Source: Pycnopodia helianthoides
Taxonomy: Eukaryota > Echinodermata > Asteroidea > Forcipulatida > Asteriidae
Reading direction: 5' to 3'
Length of the DNA: 64,000 bases
NCBI GenBank assembly: GCA_032158295.1
Contig: CM063243.1
Location: forward strand, 11,810,931-11,874,930
The notes beneath the pieces were generated by a model, which was given only the letters and a program-made list of their open reading frames with translations, searched no databases and had not been told where the DNA came from. Made by a program: the position numbers and the translations under genes. This document shows positions 48,501-57,800 of this stretch, piece after piece. Numbering within the stretch: the stretch's first letter is position 1; each line of letters opens with the position of its first letter.

Positions 48501-51500
48501 CCACTTAAACAACAAACAGTCATAGGATGGTTGATTACGAGACCACACCATAGCCATGTTACATTAGTTTTAACAACGTTTCTCTGCCTATTTATCTCTA
48601 GATGGCTACCTCTGGAGATAATAGTTTCCATTTTTCCGCACTCCAATTAACACATCACTAATTCGCTGCAGACTGGTTAGGCCAAGTAACAAAAGTAACA
48701 CGTTTCTCGTCCCCGCACGCCTCCTTTTTGGCTTCCCCCTCTTTGCTTTTCTTTTCTTGTTTACTATTAATATAACAAAAAAGGGGAAACGGGGGGGGGG
48801 GGGGAAGAAAAAAAGGAAAATAAAAAAAAAACGAAGTTCCTTGGTTTATTTTTGACTAAGAATTTGTCTATACTTTTTTTCACCTTAAGTATTCTTAACT
48901 TAACATCACATGCGAAGAGTTTTTGAGTATGAGCCACAGATCGCTGCATGAGCCCGGCGTCGACTCTTCTACCTCAATTGTGATGTTCGCGATATAAATA
49001 ATATTGAACACATCCATGTACATTTCACTGTTTTTGAATGTTGAAACTTGCTTAGAAAGTGGACTAAAAATACAAATCATTTGTTTTGTCATACATTGCA
49101 TCAGTATACTCAAATAGAAAAAAAATGTGAATAAATATACCTTGGCCAGCCATATTTAGCATGGCGGCCATCTTGCATAAAATATATTAAAAAATTGGAA
49201 AATAGTAAATAGTAACGCCCTGCCTCCTCCTCTTTTTGAAAAAGTCCAGACGAGAAACATGTTACTTTGTTTACCTGGCCTTATACGGTCTCCTCACCAC
49301 CCTCCCTCCCTCCATTCCGTCCATCCCCGGGCTTCCGGCGATTTTTTGCCCTTCCTTTCCCCCTCCCCGTTTTTTATAAAGAACTATACTTGACGCCTCA
49401 AATGTTTTTTAAAGCTTGCCTTTCAATACATGATTCTCACTCGTCACGGAGAGAATCTTCATAACGGACAAATTTGTATGCTTTTTGAACATTTTGAGTG
49501 CGTTCCGGTCCTATTTTTTTCTTTGCTTGTCCATTAATAAAACCTCTCTATTATAGGATTCTTATATCGAATACCATCAAAATATTTTTTGTGGCCACAT
49601 GATCTCATCCTGACTTGATTGCAAACGGCTACATATGATTTCACCCTTCCCTCTGTAAACATCCCATAATATTCTCAATCAAATTCGTTAAACCACTGCA
49701 AGCTTTTGTTCTGTCTACCGTTTTGGAGTCAAAATAATTTGCACGCAACTGCATCATGTGTTGTATGATTATTGTATCTTTCTACTTATTATGCGACAAA
49801 TACATGAAAAATGCGCTGTTTATATGTTCCTTTTCGACTCCCAAAAAGAAATAGCAGTAGCGAAAGTTAGAGGGTGACGTCACGTGCAAAAGGTCTAGCC
49901 CCCCTAAAATTGTGGCTCTAGAACCGCGCCTGGACATCATCTGACGTGAAATGATGAACTACCAATATCATTGGTGGATTTTGTATGTGCAACACCTAAA
50001 ATGAAAGCAGGCCTGGAATTTCATCTTTGAGAGGGCAAGGCCATTTTCATTTTGTAAAGGGCACTTCCATTGGAAAATCTTAAAGTCTATGGGAAACTTT
50101 TGAAAGGGCACCAAGGCCAAGAGCAGGGCAACAGAGGCCATGGCCTCCCTGGCCTTCGTGTAATTCCAGGCCAGTGAAAGCTTATAACTTTCTCTTAATC
50201 TATAAAAATAGTGTTTTAAAATTTAAATAAATTTTGGAGTCAAAGTGGCAAAAAATCAGACCTTTCACCTTCAGATGAAACCTTGAAGCAAGGATGAATA
50301 CTTAAAAGGCCAATGTACAATTTATATTTCATCAAACAGGTTCTTCTTTCTTTTTGATAATGCCGTAATATTCTTCCCGCATTTACAAACGGAGTTGTGG
50401 AACTGTTTACTCTTTGCAGTTTTCCTGTGCAGATGTTGATATCATTGCCCAATGGCACCGTTGTTCATCATGTCAATGCCAATGATCTACTGGACTTCAG
50501 TGATGAGTCGTCTTCAATTTCACAGTAAGTTTGAATTTTGTTATTCATGAATACTCAACTTTCATGTTTACCGGCGGTAGGTTGAGATTTTGTTTCGGCT
50601 GGTAAAAGTAATTTCATCAAGTGGGTAAGTTAGTGTTAAAGGTAGGGGAATAGATTGATTTTTTTTTTGTACATGATGCTGATTTGTAGGCAAAATTATA
50701 AAGAAAGACAGCGTAAAAGTCACATGTGGAAGATTCAACTGAATACAGTGTCTACTTGCTGAGAAAACAGCAAAAAACTGTCGCGTTAATTTCACACGAA
50801 CGCTGAATCCATCCAAGTTTAGCACGGTGACAACCGGCAAACCAACTGCATCTCTAGCCGTAGCATTCGCTAACGGACACCGACCCTCGGAAATCTGAGA
50901 AACAATTTGTGCAGATTGAGTTGTTTTGGGGTGAAAAATTGTCCAAACCATTTTATTTCGAGGGAAATCTTTTTCTCAAAATAGTTTATACTATCAACAG
51001 CTGCAGTGCTTCTCAACAAGTAAGTTTTTTCCAAAGTATGACACTTTATTTCACTTTTCTCACATTGATGTTAAAACCTGAACAGTCTGAACAGGTGAAT
51101 AAGTGAGGGGGGGGGTCTGTTATTAACACGCTGACTGCCTCCTACGAGTATATTCGTACTTACAGGTGTAACGGATTCTGCCACTACGAGTATACTCGTA
51201 GAGAATGAAAGGGGTTTGTATTGTTATTTAAATACACTGGCATCACTGAGCACGCATTCGCTTCTGCCAGTGGTGAGAACATGGCATCCTTAGAACATGT
51301 GTTAAATTTTTGGGGGGTATAGTACCTATTTGGTATGCGCGCATGTGCACCGCACTTGGCAAATGGGAACGCCCTACGAATATATGATCGACAGTCAGCG
51401 TGTTAAAAACATCCAACTATGAAAAATATTCAATATTCACACCCAACAGCACAATTAGCGCCATTAACGGGATGAATTGGAAACATGGGTTTTAGGTGCG

Positions 51501-51840
51501 AGAGGAAAACCCGCAAGGGGAAACCCAATAAGGCAATCAGGTGGGGACTGAAAACCCAATCCACATGCAAGGCTCCGGTCTGAGGTTGGATTCGAACCGG
51601 GGGTCCACAGAGGTGAAAGGCGGGGGGGGAAAGAAACCAATGAGCCAACCTAATCCCCAATTATCCTGGACTAGCTTTGAGAAGGTGCCTAGTAGTAGCC
51701 TCATTGATGAAAACTATCAATGATTAAAGACATTTGAATATTGTTTGTCATTAATATCCAGGGTGTTCACTGACCCCCTTGTGACAGCGTACGTGAACTT
51801 TCTTGAGGAAGGACGGAAAAAAGGGAAAGTGTTTCTGTAG
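36553..51840 (+). CDS. SELENON: selenoprotein N (9 coding exons)
   Basis: Selenoprotein N is an ER membrane redox protein linked to calcium handling. Exons: 36553-36912, 37108-37230, 38103-38437, 41402-41553, 43205-43455, 44433-44538, 46125-46293, 50420-50524 and 51762-51840. All are GT-AG with matching phases, giving about 559 aa, close to vertebrate forms. Residues 46-67 form one membrane segment. An EF-hand loop is at 95-106 ([12 protein letters not shown]). Family signatures are [74 protein letters not shown] and [13 protein letters not shown]. The redox motif is Ser-Cys-Sec-Gly, with Cys441 and Sec442 encoded by TGA at 44535-44537, followed by [14 protein letters not shown]. The ATG at 36553 has A at -3 and G at +4. 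An in-frame ATG at 36511 lies before a good acceptor and is probably intronic. Confidence 0.96.
40080..40953. repeat. 445-bp tandem duplication in SELENON intron 3
   Basis: Copy 1 (40080-40524) and copy 2 (40525-40953) are nearly identical, both starting CATGGGGAAGGCCAGCAGTA and ending GGATGTTTGGCTTATTAGAA. Copy 2 lacks a short stretch (ATCACTGTGCCTAATG region) and differs at only a few bases, so the duplication is recent. Confidence 0.95.
42330..42842 (-). repeat. 138-bp tandem array of tRNA-like units
   Basis: The landmark CAGTGTTGAGAGGCCATTTT recurs at 42393, 42531 and 42669, and as CAGTGTGGAGAGG at 42806, so the period is 137-138 bp and about 3.7 copies are present. On the minus strand each unit has an A-box-like GCTCAGTGGTCTAGAGG and a B-box-like GGGTTCGAACCC. 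It sits in SELENON intron 4. Confidence 0.85.
42862..43085 (-). repeat. SINE fragment in SELENON intron 4
   Basis: Reverse-complement SINE landmarks in order: TTTACAAGGTGCTGTGGCAC, AAACACCG, CTTCTCTTAATGATAAGTG, GGTTCTTTTATGTGCATTAC, AAGGATGAAGCAGTAATAG and AGGACACAAGTGTCAAGACT. The tRNA-like head is degraded. Confidence 0.7.
43789..44028. mobile_element. short TIR element, second copy
   Basis: Inverted relative to 25125-25364 and nearly identical to it through GTCTACATTTCT, TTCCATAACTTTTGAACCAA and GGTATCAACACG. Ends are CATATGTGATGCGATCAAGG and GCTTGATCACTTCACATAT. It lies in SELENON intron 5. Confidence 0.8.
44535..44537 (+). other. SELENON: selenocysteine UGA codon
   Basis: The TGA follows TCC TGC (Ser-Cys) at the end of exon 6 and is followed by one G and the donor GTGAGA at 44539. 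After splicing the reading continues GGT TCG GGG CGG ACT, giving Gly-Ser-Gly-Arg-Thr. This is the conserved Sec position of SELENON, and the coding frame stays open for 117 more codons with family identity, so it is not a stop. Confidence 0.95.
44687..45867. repeat. 14-bp satellite in the Sec intron, split by a MITE
   Basis: Left block 44687-44836 uses units such as TAATCTCATTAATG and TAATCTCACTCATG. Right block 45343-45867 alternates CTCACTCATGTAAC and CTCACTCATGAAAT. A higher-order 127-bp unit recurs: CATAAAATCTCATTCATG starts at 45521, 45648 and 45775. The two blocks are separated by the element at 44837-45342. The array fills most of SELENON intron 6, between the Sec codon and its SRE. 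Confidence 0.93.
44837..45342. mobile_element. Harbinger-like MITE (TAA target duplication)
   Basis: A 506-bp element with inverted ends GACCAAGTAAAAAAATAACA and (reverse complement) GGCCAAGTAAACAAGAAAAA, continuing into CATGTTT-CGTC on both sides. It is flanked by TAA on each side, and removing it with one TAA restores the satellite unit CTCATGTAATCTCATTCATG. TWA 3-bp duplications are typical of PIF/Harbinger. No transposase is encoded. Confidence 0.8.
46130..46168 (+). promoter_or_regulatory. SELENON: Sec redefinition element hairpin (SRE)
   Basis: 46130-46140 pairs with 46158-46168 and 46142-46147 pairs with 46152-46157. T46141 is a single bulge and ACGG (46148-46151) is the loop. That makes 17 pairs, only one of them a G-U wobble. 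In spliced mRNA the stem begins 6 nt after the UGA. SELENON is known in vertebrates to carry a stem-loop just after the Sec codon that promotes UGA redefinition; this is its counterpart by position. It also encodes the conserved [13 protein letters not shown], so protein and RNA constraints overlap. Confidence 0.88.
46322..46738 (-). mobile_element. full-length tRNA-Leu-derived SINE
   Basis: On the minus strand: GTGTCGTGGCCGAGCTGTTA head, TTCAAACTCTGG anticodon region, GGGTTCGAATCC B box, then AGACACTTAACCATTGCTTC, AAAGAACCCAGTGCACTTAT, GGGGTTCGCCCCGGTGTTCC, and a TATTATTATTATT tail at the left end. Same family as 30128-30511. It lies in SELENON intron 7. Confidence 0.85.
46741..46950 (-). 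repeat. second, internally deleted SINE
   Basis: Repeats the SINE blocks TAGCATACGTATCTACCA, TAAGTGTACTGAGTTCTTTT and ACACAACACATGGGACC directly after the previous copy, with the centre replaced by AT-rich sequence and the head missing. Confidence 0.6.
47412..47781. mobile_element. TIR element (CACTGGACACTATTGGTAATT ends)
   Basis: About 370 bp. The left end GGCACTGGACACTATTGG, then TAATT, is mirrored by AATTACCAAAGGTGTCCAGTG at the right. An internal palindrome TGAGACCTCACGCGTGAGG, then TCTC, is present. No coding capacity. It lies in SELENON intron 7. I recall similar sequences as very common in sea-star genomes, but that is memory only. Confidence 0.75.
48680..49280. mobile_element. Harbinger-like MITE (TTA target duplication)
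   Basis: A 601-bp relative of the element at 44837: inverted ends GGCCAAGTAACAAAAGTAAC and, as reverse complement, GGCCAGGTAAACAAAGTAAC, each continuing through A-CGTTTCTCGTC-like sequence. Flanked by TTA on both sides. It lies in SELENON intron 7. Confidence 0.8.
50007..50173. mobile_element. short element with GGCCTGGAATT ends
   Basis: Begins CAGGCCTGGAATTTCATC and ends GTAATTCCAGGCC. The interior (GGGCACTTCCATTGGAAAAT, GGGCAACAGAGGCCATGGCC) matches the interrupted copy at 15856-16265 and is related to 7355-7503. It lies in SELENON intron 7. Confidence 0.7.
51127..51402. mobile_element. piggyBac-like MITE (TTAA target site)
   Basis: A 276-bp element with perfect inverted ends CACGCTGACTG / CAGTCAGCGTG, each flanked by TTAA (51123-51126 and 51403-51406). 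TTAA duplication is the hallmark of piggyBac transposition. An inner palindromic motif TACGAGTATACTCGTA (51184-51199) is present and its TACGAGTATA half recurs nearby. It lies in SELENON intron 8. Confidence 0.75.
51440..51662. repeat. interspersed repeat (GGGAGGAAAACCC family), copy 3
   Basis: Blocks GGGTTTTAGGTGCGAGAGGA, CAATCAGGTGGGGACTGAAA, AACCCAATCCACATGCA and GGATTCGAACCGGGGGTCC correspond to the copies in AP5M1 introns at 30.7 and 31.4 kb. It ends about 100 bp before the last SELENON exon. Confidence 0.65.
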
Positions 51841-52040
51841 GATGCAACTCATTTTTCAAGCATGTTTGGTGCCATTTTTATTTTTTTACAAACAAGGTTT
51901 TTTATAGCGTTCTCTATTTTGATGCCAGCTGTCATTGTTTAATATATATGTTTAACTTATTGAATACTTAGCACTAAACCCCTGAGGCGATCTTGATCTA
52001 CATGTTGGAACCTTAATAAACCGACAAGAAGATTGCAATG
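51841..52040 (+). other. SELENON: SELENON 3' UTR with poly(A) signal
   Basis: A canonical AATAAA is at 52015-52020, about 175 bases after the stop codon. Selenoprotein mRNAs need a SECIS element in the 3' UTR. I find no strict ATGA...AA...GA core between the stop and this signal. A weak ATGA candidate lies further on at 52048-52090, so the real 3' end may be more distal. Confidence 0.5.
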
Positions 52041-54852
52041 CCAAGCATGATTCTTTCTTTTCCATTTAAAAAAAAAGGGATTTGGAGCAGTAAGGTTGAC
52101 TTTCTTGAGGTATGACCATACAAGTTTTCGTTTGAAGTTATTGAGTATTTCAACTATTCTTTCTTTCCTGAAAAGCAATACTAGTATCGGTGTATAATCC
52201 GGATGCTATTCTCAGTGTGAAGAACGAGTTGATTTGTGTTTGGTTGTGTCGATTTGGGATTATCATTCAACTGTTGAGGCCAGCTGAACTCAAAGCCGGG
52301 GGTCCAGTCGAAATGTTCACACAGGGTGTCTGAATTTGCTCCAAGTCTAAAAACAAACAAACATTGTGTTAAATTCCGCTCTTGCGAAAGCAGAGTGTTC
52401 AAATAAAAACAAAGCAGGGTGCTGAAATTAAAATATAAATCAGGGTTTAATAGACGTTAAATATTTGAATCAGAGATACAGAATATTATTTGTGTTTTAC
52501 TCATACACTGATGTATGTTAGGTTCAGGTGAAGTTTTTATGGAGGGGGGGGGCAAGCGGGGTCAAAGACATCATTTTAGGGGCTATTTATTGTATTGAAC
52601 AAATTAATTGTGTATTTTTTTCAATCTCATTTGAGGGAGGGGAGAGGGTGGGGAAGAGGGTGGGGGATGCAACTTTGGTGTGTCCTATCAAGAAAAAAGG
52701 GGGGAAAAACATAAGCACTGACTGTGGACCACACGACTTATTCACATAACCAGGCAATTTATTGCGCCAACTCAAACTATTACACACGTAAATTATAGAG
52801 CTCTGAGTAGAATGAAAACCAGCCGCCTTTTGTAAATTAAGGGGGGGGGGGTTCCAAGGTCAAATTCAGTTTTGTGATGCACTCATTTTCTAATAGATCG
52901 AGAGTCCTGTAAGACCACTGCCACTTTGGTTAAAGAGCAAAGTACCAGCGGTATTCCAGAAATGTAACTTTGCCTAACTGCCAAATTGCCATTTACTAAT
53001 CTCATCCAACAAAACACTGTATAAATAATATGGCATTTTGCAAATGGATAGAGTAGAGTGGTTCCATTTGCATCAATCATTGAAGGTTAAATGCATAGTT
53101 AATAGAAAGAAAACATGACCCAAGTCTGCATTTTTCATATTAAAAACAAGACAGCTTCTAAATAATAGAACTTTGATATTCTGATACAGGGATACGCAAT
53201 TTTCTCGGCCACATTTTAAACGGTAAGGTTTACACATACTCACAGTATTTCATTTTCTAAATTCCTATCTAAACTAAAATGTACAAACTCTAATGCAACA
53301 TTCTAACCCTAACGAACTATCCGAACAATTTATTATTATAATTATTATTATTTATTTGACCAAGACAAACAAAACAAAATAACAAAGAAAGTACAAAGAA
53401 GATGTATAAGAAGTAACCAAGCAAGTAAGGAGGCCCTAGAAAGACAAAAAGGCCCTAGAAAAAAAATATATAAAAATACAAACTAAACAATTCCACACAC
53501 TATTTACACTGTTTATTTTTATGTTAATTTCACATCAGCGACGCCAAATGAGGCAAAGTGTATTGATGAAGACAAGGTCGTAAATCACATTGTATGTGCT
53601 TGGCTATGTTGGATGGACTTACACTGTGCCATTATGAGGGGTTTTTGGTGTGAAATTGCCCTTGTCACTCAAAGGTATGAAATTTAATTAGGTATATAGA
53701 AAGGCCAACTAATGGTGTGTCACTCCGTCAAAGGGGTTGGCTAAGATAACAACCGTTAATTTTGTTTTGATAATCGCACAATATTCAACCTGTGCAAGTT
53801 TCAATAAATTTGGCGACCAGGTTTCTCGAACAAACAAAAACGGCATTATGACGGTTTATGTTCAGTCATGGATTTTGTGCAAATTCATAATCCGTAATCT
53901 TCCGTTTCGTAAATCATTCGAGAGAAAATATTACTCTGAAATACATTAATATTTATGGGGAAAGTTGATACTGACATCAAGTTGATAACAGTATGAGCTT
54001 TTACCTTATTTTTGTAACCATTGCTAATCATGGAGGTAGGAATACCTACCTCCATGTTACTAATCATGTATAAGTCCTTTGATTGTCTTGTTTTTTGGTG
54101 TTTAAGTTGCTTGTATACTAAATAGCAATTCATTGTTGTGCATTCGGTGAGTTTTCTACAATGAAATAATTACAAAAGAACAATAAAGAAAGGCACTTTC
54201 ATGCGACTAGGTTTGTTGTTTTGTTCTCCCAGTGCAATGTGTGAAGGCAGGCCATACGTTGACCCTCTGTAAGCCGACTGTCTTTTAGTCCGCTGCACAC
54301 AGAGGTGCAATGTCAAACGTCTGCAGTGCTTGGCCAAAATTCATCCGTTGACTTTAAATTCAGCAGAGATATACACTTTACAGCAATTTGGTCTGGTATG
54401 TTGTATTTGCTGAGCTAAAAAATTCGTCTGGCTAATCCCGTGAAGCAAAGGGACATTTTTTATATATTATTGTTAAAGGAATCCTCAAAGGGTAGATTGT
54501 TTTTGCACGAAACTCCCAAAACCCCAACATACATTTATTGGGTTTGGGGAGAGCCAATTTCAGTTAAATTTGTTTCGGGGGGAAAAAGCACCATCCAAAC
54601 AGCCCGTGACAATTTAATCAATTTGGTGGTCCCGTTCTAATGAAAAAATAATAATAAATAAATAAATTGTCAGTGATTTTGTGCAAGTTCGTGTACAAAC
54701 TGGACATGCAGGCTTATTATTTAGATTGCGGTGCTCAAACTAAGCAAAGGCGATTTGAATGTCTTCAAATGCTTTTTTATCGGCCTCAGTAGTGTTTAAG
54801 ATGAAAATACATGTGGTGGTGGTGGTGAACTTTAAGGCTTAATTTATCACTT
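52041..54852. other. convergent intergenic stretch
   Basis: Lies between the 3' ends of SELENON (plus) and the Methyltransf_FA gene (minus). It contains G-rich tracts (52541-52560, 52840-52850), TTATT repeats near 53332 and a (GGT)n run at 54813-54827. No coding exon is recognisable. Confidence 0.5.
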
Positions 54853-57800
54853 CTATTTCAGTGCAATGCCACAAAATTTGAAAGTTCCTTTAAAATTATC
54901 AAACAAAGCGAACCCAAGATAGTTAACGGAAAAGGGTTCTTCGTCTTCGAAGGTCATAAAGGCGTCCGTGTCTGAACCTTTACCAATGGAAATGATCAAG
55001 GTTTTGTTTCCTTGGTCGTTCGTACCCGGAGCGGCACTCACCCAAAACTCTTTGTAAGTGCCCTCATCCAACCAACCTGAGGAGTTTTCTACCAACACGA
55101 CTTGTCAGTTTGCTTTCTCCTTCGTATTACAGATTTGGTGTCCGTCCATCCTCCAATTACTATCTCGTACATGCCCCCGTCTGTGTCCTCGTTCTGCGCG
55201 ACAAGCGAGATGTGTACGTCGGTCGGGGCTCGGGCTGAGAAGTTGAAACGAACTTCGCCATCTTCAGATTTAGGGAGCGCTGCAAACTTGTAGTTGTAAT
55301 CGCGTCCCGAGGTGTTGAAACTAAAACATGCTGCTGGAATAAGACGTATATTTGACCCATTTAACGATGTACTGCGCACTAATACACATGCCTATCCATT
55401 TATCTCAACACAAAAGAGATCAATTTGCCTATCCTGTCCGCCATTTTGGGAGTCAAAGTGGACTTAAAGAGGCACTGTCGTCGTAATCATAGGCCCTTTT
55501 CGAAACGACCGGCTTCGGTTCGGCTTTAGTACACAGCGCCCTTTTGAAGCTCAATACGAAACGCCCGACTTCGGCGTCGGCTTGAAGCCAAGTCTTTGTA
55601 TTTTGGTAAACCTTTTTTTTTCGTGCGGCAGCCATTTGAAATCCTCAGTTACAGTTAAGAAACTTGAAAAATTGAGCTCTTGAGAGGACATTCCTGTATC
55701 AACAGTGCCCACATTATGACCTCTTGAGAAGGTGAGCAATTTTCCTCAATTATATTTTGGTAAGTTATGATATAAAATGTAAATTTTTATGGTAGTTTAC
55801 TTCATCTAAAATCATGGATATGTGGCCGATAAATTTAGTGCTGCATCTAATTCTGAAAAACCATGTGTTCCCCCCCCCCCCCACATTCCCACATTAACTG
55901 ATGAAGATTTGCTATGCTTAAACTCCATTAGATTACTTGATCGGATAATCTGTGTAAAGTAGGTCCGGTCTGCTCGCGTTCTTTGTTTTCATTGGAAGTC
56001 ACCTAATAAGTTGTCCACTGTTTTTCAGAATCCCACCCGATATTGTACGTATGTAAAGTTTCATTTGCTGAATGTATTGTTTTATTATTATTATTACACA
56101 CTGTTGTTTTGAATAGATTCTCGCCTTATAATAATATTTGTTTAAACAATTTGTTTAAATTCATTTGTACAAATACCGATTTCATAGTTGTTGATGAATG
56201 ATAGTAGTATGAATTAAAGTAATTACTTTTTTTCTGGAGGAAAAATACATTGGCTCTAGATACGTGATTCTAAATTGTTGCATGCATTTAAACACGGGGC
56301 AGGAATGAATGATAAACTATAGTGATGGTGTATACATGTGTACTTATATGCTGATTACAAAAAGAGTCGGGGGGGGGGTCTACTTTGTTGGGGCGACTTT
56401 GCTAGAAGGCGACCTTGTTTGCAATGATTCCGATTCAGTTTCAGAATTTGCTGAAGGCGGTGAGGGCCGGTATTCTTCAACATTGTATACTAATTGTCAT
56501 TGTTTTATTGTATCATTTTTCGTTATGATGCACAGTTGGAAGAGTGACTTTGGTGTGAGAAGACAAGGCTGAAGTTCAGGGGCAAAAGGGTATTTTGAAC
56601 ACTATGAATCTTTCTGGTATGAAAAACAACAAAACTTTGTAAATTTATCAATAAAACATTGTTATATACTTTCAGACTGACTACCCATCATAAAGAATTG
56701 TATAGTATTTGAATAAGATTTGTTTTCATAATTTTCAATACACTGACACCTTCTGCCATTAAGATTTGTGCACTAATTCGTGGTGAACTGGAGCTGGAGG
56801 GAGGCTCAAGACAGTCCCTCCATGTTGGCCTTTGTTTTTATCTTTAAAGAGGGGGGGGGGAGAGAGAGAAAGAAAAATTACATCAAACCGTCCCATCCCA
56901 TAAAAAGAGCTCAAAAATGTTTTTAACAATACAATGATCATCCATATGGTGCTATGACTTTAAAATCAATAGCGTGGAGGGCTGCATTGATTATTTTATT
57001 ATAATGATATTAATGTCATAACATCTTTTCATTTCAGTTACAAGGCATACACAATCTGCAGGCAAGCACAATATTTGTGAGAAAAATATATTGGTGTATT
57101 ATATTAGTTTCGTCAAAGCAACAACGTTTTTCATCTCTTCAAAATGATACAAGAAGTCGTCAGTAGATGATATGAGGTTCACCCCAAAACTGTAAAAAAT
57201 AACGGCGATCAAACTTATGTCCATATTTGCTAATTAATTTTGTTAGCCGCTGAAAAAACACAGGCCATCGAAAAAGCTTGAAAATTAGCTATAAGCCTAA
57301 CTGTTGACAGAAATAATCGTGATTCTTGACTTAGTGTTGGAGATTATCAATATTAAGTGAGTTAAAGGAACATTACAGAATTGGTAAGAAAAAAAATGGT
57401 AAAATATTTTTTTCGATCACAGATTTACATAAAACCTACACGGTCTAATGATGATGATAGTAGAAAACATCCCTTGAAATATTTCTGTCTGAAATGCCAT
57501 ATTTGATGAGAAATGAATAAACTAATTTTCCGATTGGAGTGTATCGCTCAGTGAGCGTTTTATTCATTTATTGAATCTATATGATTTCATGCAATTGTGT
57601 AATCAGTTTTTCACTATTTTCTCGTGACCCAGATGGCCGATCGATCTCAAACTTCCACAGGTTTGTCAGTTTATGTATATGGTGGATTACTTAAAGTGCT
57701 TCCATCAACTGTTTTGTTAGCAAAAACCAGTTCTGTAAAGTTCCTTTAAAGTTTTTAATGTGGGACAAGATTATCATTAACTTTTTTAATTTTGAGAAAA

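Noticed and set aside
55058..55379. Plus-strand open frames over the Methyltransf_FA exon
   Set aside because: They are the antisense shadow of the minus-strand domain, which alone shows family identity.
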